Source: an uncultured SAR116 cluster alpha proteobacterium
GTDB lineage: Bacteria > Pseudomonadota > Alphaproteobacteria > Puniceispirillales > Marisalimonadaceae
DNA: 64,000 bases
Assembly: GCA_902537945.1 (NCBI GenBank)
Contig: CACBDG010000006.1
Span: forward strand, 1-64,000
Direction of reading: 5' to 3'
Translations under genes and position numbers: made by a program
Notes under the pieces: model-generated
The model's database searches: none
What the model was told of the DNA's origin: nothing
Seen by the model: only the letters and a program-made list of their open reading frames with translations
Shown here: positions 34,544-43,247 of the stretch, piece after piece
Layout of the letters: each line of letters starts with the position of its first letter
Position numbering within the stretch: the first letter of the stretch is position 1

Positions 34544-35662
34544 TCACAAATTTGACCAACAACGAGCTAATCTATCTAATTCTTTTGTAGTTATCAAGCT
34601 TTCTGAATTCAAGATAGCATCATTTGGGGGAAAAGAAAATCTTATTGAGTTTGAAGCAAGTTTATTATACCCCATTGCACTAACAACATGACTTTTAGAA
34701 ATTTTACCAGAACTACAAGCAGAACCAGAACTAACTGAAAAGGATTCTAAATCTAATTTCATTAAAGCCAAATCTCCAGGTATTTTTGGTAGAGCAATTA
34801 ATAATGTATTTGAAACTCTATCTGCTTTTTCTCCAAAAACAAAAGTTTTAGGACTTAAATTTTTTATTTTTTCTTGAAAAGAATCTCTAAGAAATTTTAC
34901 TTTTGAAGAATTACTTTTTTTTGGGTTACTTATTAATTTTGCGGCTTCACCAAACCCCCTTATTCCAAGAATATTTTCTGTTCCTGCACGCAATCCTTTT
35001 TCTTGCCCCCCACCTAAAATTTGTGGTGTTAAATTTATATTGTCATTATAAACCAAAGTACCTATTCCAGTTGGAGCACCAATTTTGTGACCTGATAGTG
35101 TTAAAAAATCTAGTTCTATTTCTTCAAAATTTATTTTTACTTTACCAAGAGCTTGTGCAGCATCACAATGAACTAAACATTCATATTTCTTTGCGATTTT
35201 AATAACATCTTTAATTGGCTGTATTACACCTGTCTCATTATTTACCCACATTATGGAAACTAGAGTTTTTTTATTGTTTATAACTAATTTTTTTAGATAT
35301 AATTCAAGAAAATTCAAGTCGACAATACCATCTTGATTTACGGGGATTATGTGTTCACCTTTAGATGCAGATAATACAGCCAAATGTTCTATAGAACTTA
35401 CAACAATAGTCTCAAAATTACTAAATAATAGATTAATAGCCTCTGTTGCAGAACTAGTAAAAATTATATTATTCTTATTTGCATTAATTAATTTACCTAT
35501 GTTTGTTCTAGCAACATCAATTATATCTTTTCCTTTTCTTCCATAATAATGAATTGAAGATGCATTTAATGGGCCAAAATCCATACAATCTATTAAGGAG
35601 CTTTTTACTTCCTTTAATAAAGGTACTGTTGCGTTATAATCTAGATAAATTTGTTTATTCAC
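34544..35662 (-). CDS. Cysteine desulfurase (NifS/IscS family)
   Basis: The 372-residue PLP enzyme has a Lys in LSGHKIGAP (about 203) and an active Cys in SSGSACSSGK (about 325), with HCDAAQALGK holding the PLP-ring Asp. It takes sulfur from cysteine for Fe-S clusters and tRNA thiolation. Neither iscU nor other isc genes adjoin it; ferredoxin and mnmA follow. It may be IscS or an IscS-like paralogue. Confidence 0.88.
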   Translation of the reverse strand: MNKQIYLDYNATVPLLKEVKSSLIDCMDFGPLNASSIHYYGRKGKDIIDVARTNIGKLINANKNNIIFTSSATEAINLLFSNFETIVVSSIEHLAVLSASKGEHIIPVNQDGIVDLNFLELYLKKLVINNKKTLVSIMWVNNETGVIQPIKDVIKIAKKYECLVHCDAAQALGKVKINFEEIELDFLTLSGHKIGAPTGIGTLVYNDNINLTPQILGGGQEKGLRAGTENILGIRGFGEAAKLISNPKKSNSSKVKFLRDSFQEKIKNLSPKTFVFGEKADRVSNTLLIALPKIPGDLALMKLDLESFSVSSGSACSSGKISKSHVVSAMGYNKLASNSIRFSFPPNDAILNSESLITTKELDRLARCWSNL

Positions 35663-35694
35663 AACTAAAACTTTTAACCTTAAACATTAAAAAT

Positions 35695-36387
35695 TTAATT
35701 TTTATTTTTTGTATTTTTTTTTTCATTATCTAAAGTTTTTATTTTCTTTTCTAAATTCTCTACTTTTTTAAGTAAATTTACTAATATTTTTTCTCTTGGA
35801 TCAGAAACATTTGTTGATATTCCGTAGGCTTTAAAAGATTCCTTTTTCTTTGATCTTGCAAACTCTCTTGCAGGAACTCCTGCAACAGTAACATTTGCTG
35901 GCACATCTCTTGAAACAACAGAATTAGCTCCAATTCTGGCATTATCTCCAATTTTAATTGCTCCTAAAATTTGTGCACCTGAGCCAATAATTACATTATC
36001 GCCAATAGTAGGATGTCTTTTTTGATTTCTCTGAGATTTGCTTTCTATTGATGGCATAATACCACCCAGTGTCACTCCTTGATAAATTGTAACGTTTTCA
36101 CCAATTTCTGTTGTCTCGCCAATCACTATACCTATACCATGATCCATAAAAAAATTTTTTCCAATTTTTGCAGCTGGATGTATTTCAATACCAGTAAAAA
36201 ACCTAGCAAAATACATTATCATTCTAGCAAAAAATTTTAAGTTATATCTCCAAAAAACATTCCCAATTTTATAAAAAAACATCACATGAAATGTCGGATA
36301 TAAAAAAACTACCCCAATTCTACTTCCGGCAGCAGGATCTCTTTCTATGATAGAGTCAATTTCATTTAAAAAATTCTTAAAAATCAT
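35695..36387 (-). CDS. cysE: Serine O-acetyltransferase
   Basis: The 230 residues are a short (EpsC-type) SAT: an N-terminal helix bundle, then hexapeptide repeats with MDHGIGIVIGETTEIG carrying the catalytic Asp-His pair, and KIGDNARIGANSVV. The C-terminal ~45 residues are a Lys-rich coil. It makes O-acetylserine for cysteine synthesis, which feeds the desulfurase encoded 32 bp downstream on the same strand. Confidence 0.92.
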   Translation of the reverse strand: MIFKNFLNEIDSIIERDPAAGSRIGVVFLYPTFHVMFFYKIGNVFWRYNLKFFARMIMYFARFFTGIEIHPAAKIGKNFFMDHGIGIVIGETTEIGENVTIYQGVTLGGIMPSIESKSQRNQKRHPTIGDNVIIGSGAQILGAIKIGDNARIGANSVVSRDVPANVTVAGVPAREFARSKKKESFKAYGISTNVSDPREKILVNLLKKVENLEKKIKTLDNEKKNTKNKN

Positions 36388-36605
36388 CTTGTTTTTCCAA
36401 AATTCATTTTATTTTTACACTATATTTAACATAAAAGTAATTTAAATTATAAATCCAAAATTAATTAAAATTTTGAAATAATATTGACAGATCTAAATTT
36501 AGTAATTAATCGATGGATTATTAAACTGAGCGCAAGCATCTTTAGAGTTTTATACAAACATTATTTTATGATATAAATTAATAATTCATTTTCTGGAGAA
36601 AATAA

Positions 36606-37265
36606 ATGCCTGAGGTAATTCTTAATGGTCCCCACGGAAGAATAGAGTGTAGATATCACTCTGGGGCCTCACCTGACAGCCCTATAGCTTTAATATTACA
36701 TCCTGAACCTAACCAAGGTGGGAGTATGAACAATAAAGTTACCTATGGTTTATATCATGAATTTAGAAATAGAGGGTTTTCGGTTTTACGTTTTAACTTT
36801 AGGGGCGTAGGAAGAAGCGAAGGTGTTTATGAAGGTGGTGAAGGTGAACTAGCAGACGCAGCTGCAGTGTTAGACTGGATACAATCACAAAACATTCATT
36901 CAAGATATACTTTTATCGCAGGATTTTCTTTTGGTTCTTGGGTTGGAATGCAATTAATGATGAGAAGACCAGAAATTGTTGGTTTTATTGCAGTTTCACC
37001 TCCTGCAGATAAATTTGATTTTTCATTTCTTGCACCTTGTCCTGCGTCAGGTCTAATTATTCATGGAGAAAATAACAAAAGAGTACCTACTGAAGTTATA
37101 CAAAGACTTGTTGATAAAATATCTATCCAAAAAGGAATTAAAATTGAAGTAGAATATCTAAAAGATGCTAATCATATGTTTTCTAATCATGATGAAGAAT
37201 TAATGGATTCAATTAAAAAGTATCTTAATAACGTCCTGGAAGCCTCTGAATATAGTGAATTCTAA
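36606..37265 (+). CDS. Alpha/beta hydrolase
   Basis: The 219 residues show the alpha/beta-hydrolase fold: LILHPEPNQGGSMNNKV, an RFNFRGVGRSEG loop, the nucleophile elbow GFSFGSW (Ser about 117), an Asp in the later strand and a His in DANHMFSNHDEEL. This small group is common in alphaproteobacteria next to cysE or Isc genes, with no known substrate. It is transcribed away from cysE, with GGAG before its ATG. Confidence 0.85.
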   Translation: MPEVILNGPHGRIECRYHSGASPDSPIALILHPEPNQGGSMNNKVTYGLYHEFRNRGFSVLRFNFRGVGRSEGVYEGGEGELADAAAVLDWIQSQNIHSRYTFIAGFSFGSWVGMQLMMRRPEIVGFIAVSPPADKFDFSFLAPCPASGLIIHGENNKRVPTEVIQRLVDKISIQKGIKIEVEYLKDANHMFSNHDEELMDSIKKYLNNVLEASEYSEF

Positions 37266-37290
37266 AAATAAATAATTATGAGATTATAAA

Positions 37291-38532
37291 ATGAGTAAAT
37301 TGAATACCTTTGATTTTGTAAATATTATGTTTGAACGAGGCTTTATTCATCAAATTACTGACAAAAAAAATCTCGAAAAGGAAATATTTATCAATCCAAT
37401 TTCAGGGTATATTGGTTTTGATTGTACTGCTCCATCTCTGCATATTGGATCTCTAATTCAAATAATGATGTTAAGATGGTTACAAAAAACAGGTAACAAG
37501 CCTATAGTTTTAATGGGAGGAGGTACTACAAAAATTGGAGATCCGTCAGGAAAAGATAGCGCCAGACCCCTCCTATCAACTGAAAAAATTAAATTTAATA
37601 AAGAAAATATTAAAAAAATTTTTAAGAAATTCTTAAAATTTGGTAACCATGATAACGATGCAATTATGGTAGATAATGCAGACTGGTTGGAAAATTTGAA
37701 TTATATATCTTTTTTAAGAGATTATGGTTCATTTTTTTCTGTTAACAAATTGATTAACTTAGAAAGTGTCAAACTTAGACTAGAAAGGGAACAAAACTTA
37801 TCTTTTTTAGAGTTTAACTATTCACTATTGCAAGCTTTTGACTTTTTACAATTATATAAGAATTATAATTGTAAAATGCAAATGGGAGGCTCTGATCAAT
37901 GGGGCAATATTATTACTGGATTAGATTTAGTAAGAAAAGTTACTTCAGACCAAGCTTATGGACTAACTTCACCACTTTTGACAACTAGTAGTGGATCAAA
38001 AATGGGTAAAACCGCCAATGGAGCTATTTGGCTTAACGAAGATCAATTATCTGATTGGGATTTTTGGCAATATTGGAGAAATACCGAAGATTTAGATGTT
38101 ATTAAATTCCTAAAATTATTTACAGAACTTCCAATTTCAGAAATAAATAAATTAGAAAAATTAAAAGGTGCTGAAATTAATGATGCTAAAATAATTTTAG
38201 CAAATGAAGTTACAAAGTTATGTAGAAGCGCAGATTCTGCTCAAAAAATTTCATCCTCATCATCAAACTTATTTAACAAATCTAAAACAGATGAGAATTT
38301 ACCAAGTGTAAAAATTAGGAGCAGTGAAATAACCTTTATAAATGCTTTAAAAATTCTTAATTTTTTAAATACAAATGGGGAAGCTAGAAGGTTAATTAGA
38401 GGAAATGGAGCAAGAATCAATGACATTGTTGTTAATGACGAAAACTACACTTTATGCAGTGAAGATTATCAAAATGGAAAAGTAAAAATTTCATATGGTA
38501 AAAAGAAACATGGTCTTCTCATTTTGAGTTAA
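37291..38532 (+). CDS. tyrS: Tyrosyl-tRNA synthetase
   Basis: This class Ib synthetase has 413 residues with HIGS in APSLHIGSLIQ (HIGH motif), QMGGSDQWGN, the KMSKS variant SKMGKTANG and a C-terminal S4-like domain (NTNGEARRLIRGNGARIND). It charges tRNA-Tyr in the cytoplasm. It follows the hydrolase gene by 25 bp and ends one base before the convergent AsmA-like gene. Confidence 0.94.
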   Translation: MSKLNTFDFVNIMFERGFIHQITDKKNLEKEIFINPISGYIGFDCTAPSLHIGSLIQIMMLRWLQKTGNKPIVLMGGGTTKIGDPSGKDSARPLLSTEKIKFNKENIKKIFKKFLKFGNHDNDAIMVDNADWLENLNYISFLRDYGSFFSVNKLINLESVKLRLEREQNLSFLEFNYSLLQAFDFLQLYKNYNCKMQMGGSDQWGNIITGLDLVRKVTSDQAYGLTSPLLTTSSGSKMGKTANGAIWLNEDQLSDWDFWQYWRNTEDLDVIKFLKLFTELPISEINKLEKLKGAEINDAKIILANEVTKLCRSADSAQKISSSSSNLFNKSKTDENLPSVKIRSSEITFINALKILNFLNTNGEARRLIRGNGARINDIVVNDENYTLCSEDYQNGKVKISYGKKKHGLLILS

Positions 38533-41500
38533 TTAATTTAAACTTCTGTTTAAAAAAAAGTTATTATTGTCAAGCCAATCCTCTGAAAACAAATCTCTCA
38601 AAATTCCTGGCGCAAATGACATTGTGTTCAATTTTATCTCTGGGTTATCAATTGAACCTAACATTCTAAATTGACCTGCAAATAACCCTTCTTTTTTTAA
38701 TCCTGTTAATAATTCTCCAATAGCAGGTACAATACTTATTATTCTTGATATTAATTTGATTGGGGCTATGGAACCTCTTAAATCAATTAAATTTTTCTTT
38801 AAGTTTAACTTACCTTTAGCAGAGATACCAAGAGATTCACTAGATAAATACAACTTTTCAAAATTAAAAATTTTGTTTTTTACTTTAATATTTACTCTCC
38901 CTTTATCAAAAAATACACCCTCACCAGAAATTATAGACCCTATTCCAGAAAAACTTAAAACTGAGAGGGAATTAATTATTCCAGGTGCGTTTATTAAACT
39001 AAATTTTTTAGATGTTATTTGCCCTTCATAGTGATCATATTCATTATTTAAGAAGTTTATGTTAATAACCATCTCTCCACTTTTTATATTCTCTGTAAAG
39101 CCTAAAGAATTTAGTAATTTACCCCCATCTAAAGTATTAAATATTAATTTAGGAAAACCATCCTTCTTTTTTTGTAAATTAATTTTTGTCTCTGCTCCAC
39201 CCACTAAACCCAAACCTTTAAGTCTAGAAATTTTATCATCTACATATATCTCAAATTTACCATTATCAAGTATAGAAGCGTCTCCTAATAACATTTTACC
39301 GTATGCTGTTGACTTAAATAAAGAACCTGTAATTTTTCCATTTAAATTTCCAATTAAGGATATTTTAGGATTTAACTTTATTATATCTGCAGTTAAATCA
39401 AGAAATATTAGTTTATTTTTTTTCGTATTATATTTTAAATTTTTATTTAGATAAGATAAATCTATTTTATCTCCTGATGCCAAAATATATATGCCTTGAT
39501 CATCTTTAGTAAATAATAGTTCATTAATATCCAAGTATGGCGATTGTATATTTTTAATTAAAACTTGATCTGTTTTATTCTTACTGAACTCAACCAGATC
39601 TATTGTATAAATTTCATTTCCAACTAATAAACTTGTATCTTTTAAAGACACAATTTTACCTTCAATAAATAAAATTTCTGACTTGATTGAAGATTTAATA
39701 TTTTTTTTCTTAATAATATCTAAATAATCAATTTTCAGATATGAGTGTTTAAGATTAGAATTCAACTGTAAATTAAAAGATAAACGTTTAAGGTCACCTG
39801 ACAAAGATATATCTAAATCCGCATCTCCAACTAGATCAATGTCAAATTTCTTTTTTATAAATTCTGATATATCTGGATTATTTTTAATTTTTAATAAACT
39901 TTTAGTAAGATTCATATTACTTATGATTGTATCACTAAAGGTATATTGTATTTTTTTATCTTTAATGCGCTCGATTTTAGAAATAAATAAATTTTTGTTG
40001 TTAATATTAACATTATGAAAAGAGTATTCTAAATCTTTGTTTTTAAAAAAATCTGCCTTAGAAATTACATAACCATTATTATTAAACTGACCATTGATTT
40101 TAACTTCATTAAATTCATATCGTATATCAGGATTTTTAAATAAAATAATTGCATCTGATACAATCAAGTTTAAATTAACAAAATTTTCATCAACTTCATG
40201 AGGGTTTAATTTAAATTTAAAATCACCAGAGACTATACCTAATATTTTTTTAAAAATTTCATCTTTATGCTCAATTCTAATATTATTAAAATTTGAAATT
40301 CCAGTAATCTCTTCTATATTTAATTTTTCAAATAACGAAAATTTTATATTTAATCTAATATTCTCAAAATTTCCTCCTTTAAAATCGTTTAATTTTTTTT
40401 TCAAATTAATTTTAAAAAATGGATAGTAATTATGATTCAATTTAAGCAAATAATTTTTACTATCTTCAATTAAAAACTTTTTTATAGAAATATTCAAAGA
40501 TCCATTTTTGGAATTAAAGTCAAATTCACCAAATCCCAATAATTTATCTCCTAATAAAAAATTAGATAATTTTAATAAATTATTTTTCTTTTCCCATGAT
40601 AACTCAGCACTAACCTGAGTCTTAAACGCTTCATCATTTCCTTTATTATTTGAAACTAAAATTGAATTATCAAATATTATATTAAAATTTTGTAATTCAA
40701 AATTTTTGCTGGTTTTAATTTTATAATTTCCATTTAAATAGCTATTTACATCATTTTTTATAAAATTTAAATTTTGCTTAAGCCAATTATTTTTAAGTAT
40801 TTTAGTGTCTAAGTTTTTAAAATTTCCACTTAAAATATTAAATTTTTCATTAAAACTTGTTTTCAGTGAAAATAAGTTATCTTTCTCTAGTAAACAATCC
40901 ATATTAAGAGATCTAGATCTATTTAAATATTCAGATATTAATACATTTTGACACATTACTTCTAAAATTTGATTCTTAAATATATCCTGTCTAACATCTA
41001 TTAAAACTTTTACATTTCCAATTTCAATTTTATTATCTAATATTTTTTTTAAAGGAGGTTTTATTATTAAATTTTTTTGGTTTATTAATGATAAAATTTT
41101 GACTAACGGGCCTGGGGTAAATTTATGCTTATCAATTTTTATATTTAAAGTTAGGTCTTGAAAATTTATATAACTGAATTCAATATCATCTTGATTTAAA
41201 AAATTTTTAATAATGTTATTGTAGGATATACCTAATTCTATAAACTTGATATTAGATTTTCTGTCTTCATTTAAAGAATGAATGTCAATATTATATAATT
41301 CCAATTTAACTATATTTGGCCAATCAGGCTCTAAAAAATTAATTGTATCTATATTAACATTTATATTTTTATTATTAATTTTCGTGGCAATAAATTTTTT
41401 TAACTTTTTGTTTAAATAGGTCTTAAAATTTAAAGATTCCATTATGAAGTTTTGTGTTCGTTCTGGAAAATTAAAAATTATTGAGCCTAACCCAACTCCA

Positions 41501-41547
41501 AATAAAATAATGAAAATAAAAAATGATATTATAATTTTTTTTCTCAT
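38533..41547 (-). CDS. AsmA/YhdP-like envelope protein
   Basis: This 1004-residue protein begins with one membrane anchor (about residues 5-25) and is otherwise a repetitive beta-rich periplasmic protein. Near its C-terminus, LNLKKNLIDLRGSIAPIKLISRI and the following SIDNPEIK fit the AsmA-like C-terminal/DUF3971 region of YhdP- and TamB-related proteins, which bridge the two membranes and carry phospholipids. It is a single-gene unit, convergent with tyrS and divergent from bcp. Confidence 0.75.
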   Translation of the reverse strand: MRKKIIISFFIFIILFGVGLGSIIFNFPERTQNFIMESLNFKTYLNKKLKKFIATKINNKNINVNIDTINFLEPDWPNIVKLELYNIDIHSLNEDRKSNIKFIELGISYNNIIKNFLNQDDIEFSYINFQDLTLNIKIDKHKFTPGPLVKILSLINQKNLIIKPPLKKILDNKIEIGNVKVLIDVRQDIFKNQILEVMCQNVLISEYLNRSRSLNMDCLLEKDNLFSLKTSFNEKFNILSGNFKNLDTKILKNNWLKQNLNFIKNDVNSYLNGNYKIKTSKNFELQNFNIIFDNSILVSNNKGNDEAFKTQVSAELSWEKKNNLLKLSNFLLGDKLLGFGEFDFNSKNGSLNISIKKFLIEDSKNYLLKLNHNYYPFFKINLKKKLNDFKGGNFENIRLNIKFSLFEKLNIEEITGISNFNNIRIEHKDEIFKKILGIVSGDFKFKLNPHEVDENFVNLNLIVSDAIILFKNPDIRYEFNEVKINGQFNNNGYVISKADFFKNKDLEYSFHNVNINNKNLFISKIERIKDKKIQYTFSDTIISNMNLTKSLLKIKNNPDISEFIKKKFDIDLVGDADLDISLSGDLKRLSFNLQLNSNLKHSYLKIDYLDIIKKKNIKSSIKSEILFIEGKIVSLKDTSLLVGNEIYTIDLVEFSKNKTDQVLIKNIQSPYLDINELLFTKDDQGIYILASGDKIDLSYLNKNLKYNTKKNKLIFLDLTADIIKLNPKISLIGNLNGKITGSLFKSTAYGKMLLGDASILDNGKFEIYVDDKISRLKGLGLVGGAETKINLQKKKDGFPKLIFNTLDGGKLLNSLGFTENIKSGEMVININFLNNEYDHYEGQITSKKFSLINAPGIINSLSVLSFSGIGSIISGEGVFFDKGRVNIKVKNKIFNFEKLYLSSESLGISAKGKLNLKKNLIDLRGSIAPIKLISRIISIVPAIGELLTGLKKEGLFAGQFRMLGSIDNPEIKLNTMSFAPGILRDLFSEDWLDNNNFFLNRSLN

Positions 41548-41654
41548 TTTTACAATTTTCCTACAACTGTATTAGTTAAATGATAGTTGATAAATTATTT
41601 TGATATAATATAACTTAATAATAAAATTAATTCTAATTATATGAGAAATTATTC

Positions 41655-42119
41655 ATGTTAAAAATAAATGACAAAATACCTGATTTTGAGATAATAACCG
41701 ACCGAGATGTATTTAAAATTTCACAACACATTGGGAAGAACATAGTTATTTTCTTTTTTCCTAAAGCTGATACTTCTGGTTGTACAGCAGAGTCAATTGC
41801 GTTTACTAATCTTCAAAAAGATTTTGATGAATTAAATTGTATCGTCATTGGTATCTCAAAAGATAAACCAAAAAAACAAGAAAAATTTAGAGAAAAATAT
41901 AACTTGACTTGTGAGCTTGGTGCGGATTTTGAAAATAATGTTTGTGAACAATTTGGTGTTTGGGTTGAAAAATCTATGTATGGGAAAAGATATATGGGAA
42001 TTCAAAGAGCTACATTTTTATGTAACAGCCAGGGTGTTATTACAAATGTTTGGGAAAAAGTCAAAGTACCTGGTCATGCAGAAGAAGTTTTAGAGGCAGT
42101 TAAAAAAAATAGTAATTAG
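41655..42119 (+). CDS. bcp: Thioredoxin-dependent peroxiredoxin (Bcp type)
   Basis: The 154 residues include the peroxidatic Cys in PKADTSGCTAESIAF (about 46) and no nearby second Cys at +5; Cys in NNVCEQFGV may resolve. RMGIQRATFLCN follows the family, allowing for a Y. It reduces peroxides with thioredoxin. The gene is convergent with prfB, leaving four bases between. Confidence 0.9.
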   Translation: MLKINDKIPDFEIITDRDVFKISQHIGKNIVIFFFPKADTSGCTAESIAFTNLQKDFDELNCIVIGISKDKPKKQEKFREKYNLTCELGADFENNVCEQFGVWVEKSMYGKRYMGIQRATFLCNSQGVITNVWEKVKVPGHAEEVLEAVKKNSN

Positions 42120-42123
42120 TCTT

Positions 42124-43230
42124 TTATCTTTTCATACCAACTTTAAGTGCAAGTGCAGCCTCAATAAAAGTATCAATACCGCCATCCAATACAGACTGAG
42201 CATTTCCGATCTCAACATTTGTACGAAGATCTTTGACCATTTGGTATGGATGAAGAACATAAGATCGGATTTGACTTCCCCAACCTATTTCACCCTTCTC
42301 AACTTCATTTTGACTATTTACCTCTTCTCTTTTTTTTAATTCAATTTCATATAATTTAGCCTTAAGCATTGACATTGCTTGAGCTTTGTTTCTATGTTGG
42401 GATCTGTCATTTTGACATTGAACGACAGTATTAGTTGGCATGTGTGTTATCCTTATTGCTGAATCAGTTTTATTAACATGCTGACCACCTGCTCCAGATG
42501 CTCTATATGTATCGATTCTTAAATCTTTATCTTCTATTTCTATATCGATTTCATTATTAATTTCAGGGTATACCCATATAGAAGCAAAACTTGTATGCCT
42601 TCTAGAAGAAGAATCAAAAGGTGAAATACGTACTAGTCTATGAACGCCAGATTCTGTTTTTCCCCATCCATAGGCATTAAAACCTTCTATTAGAAGTGTG
42701 CAAGACTTTATACCAGCCTCATCCCCAGAACTTTCATCTATGTACGAAACGGCAAAACCTCTTTTTTCAGACCATCTTGAATACATTCTTTGTAACATCA
42801 ATGCCCAATCTTGAGCTTCAGTACCTCCTGCTCCCGCGTGTATTTCAATATAACAATTATTTTTGTCAGCTTCACCAGATAATAAACTTTCTAATTGAAG
42901 TTTATTACAAGTTTTTTCTAAATTTTCTATTTGTAGGGTTATTTCATCAATTAACACATAATCTTTTTCATCTTCTGCTAATTGAAACAACTCAAATAAA
43001 TTCATCTTTTCTAATTCTACAGATTTAATTTGGTCTATTATTTTTTCAAGTTGTTTTTTTTCTCTCATAATTAATTGTGCTTTGTTAGTATCATTCCAAA
43101 ATTCTTTTGTTTCAATTAGTTTGTTATATTCTTCTATTCGATCAAAAGAATTTTCCCAATTGAAGTGTTTTTTCAAAATGTTTACAGCATAATTTATGTT
43201 ATTAAATTTTATTTGAATATCAGCCTGCAT
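42124..43230 (-). CDS. prfB: Peptide chain release factor 2
   Basis: The 368 residues carry the stop-codon recognition SPF in RISPFDSSSRRH and the GGQ motif in GAGGQHVNK. The gene is a single uninterrupted frame from ATG at 43230, without the programmed +1 shift found near codon 25 in many bacteria. It recognises UGA and UAA. It follows mrcA by 17 bp on the same strand, the usual alphaproteobacterial order. Confidence 0.95.
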   Translation of the reverse strand: MQADIQIKFNNINYAVNILKKHFNWENSFDRIEEYNKLIETKEFWNDTNKAQLIMREKKQLEKIIDQIKSVELEKMNLFELFQLAEDEKDYVLIDEITLQIENLEKTCNKLQLESLLSGEADKNNCYIEIHAGAGGTEAQDWALMLQRMYSRWSEKRGFAVSYIDESSGDEAGIKSCTLLIEGFNAYGWGKTESGVHRLVRISPFDSSSRRHTSFASIWVYPEINNEIDIEIEDKDLRIDTYRASGAGGQHVNKTDSAIRITHMPTNTVVQCQNDRSQHRNKAQAMSMLKAKLYEIELKKREEVNSQNEVEKGEIGWGSQIRSYVLHPYQMVKDLRTNVEIGNAQSVLDGGIDTFIEAALALKVGMKR

Positions 43231-43247
43231 AATGAATAACTTATGTT

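Noticed and set aside
42124-43230. Programmed +1 frameshift in prfB
   Set aside because: The gene is one open frame with all domains; no CTTTGA slippery site lies near the start.
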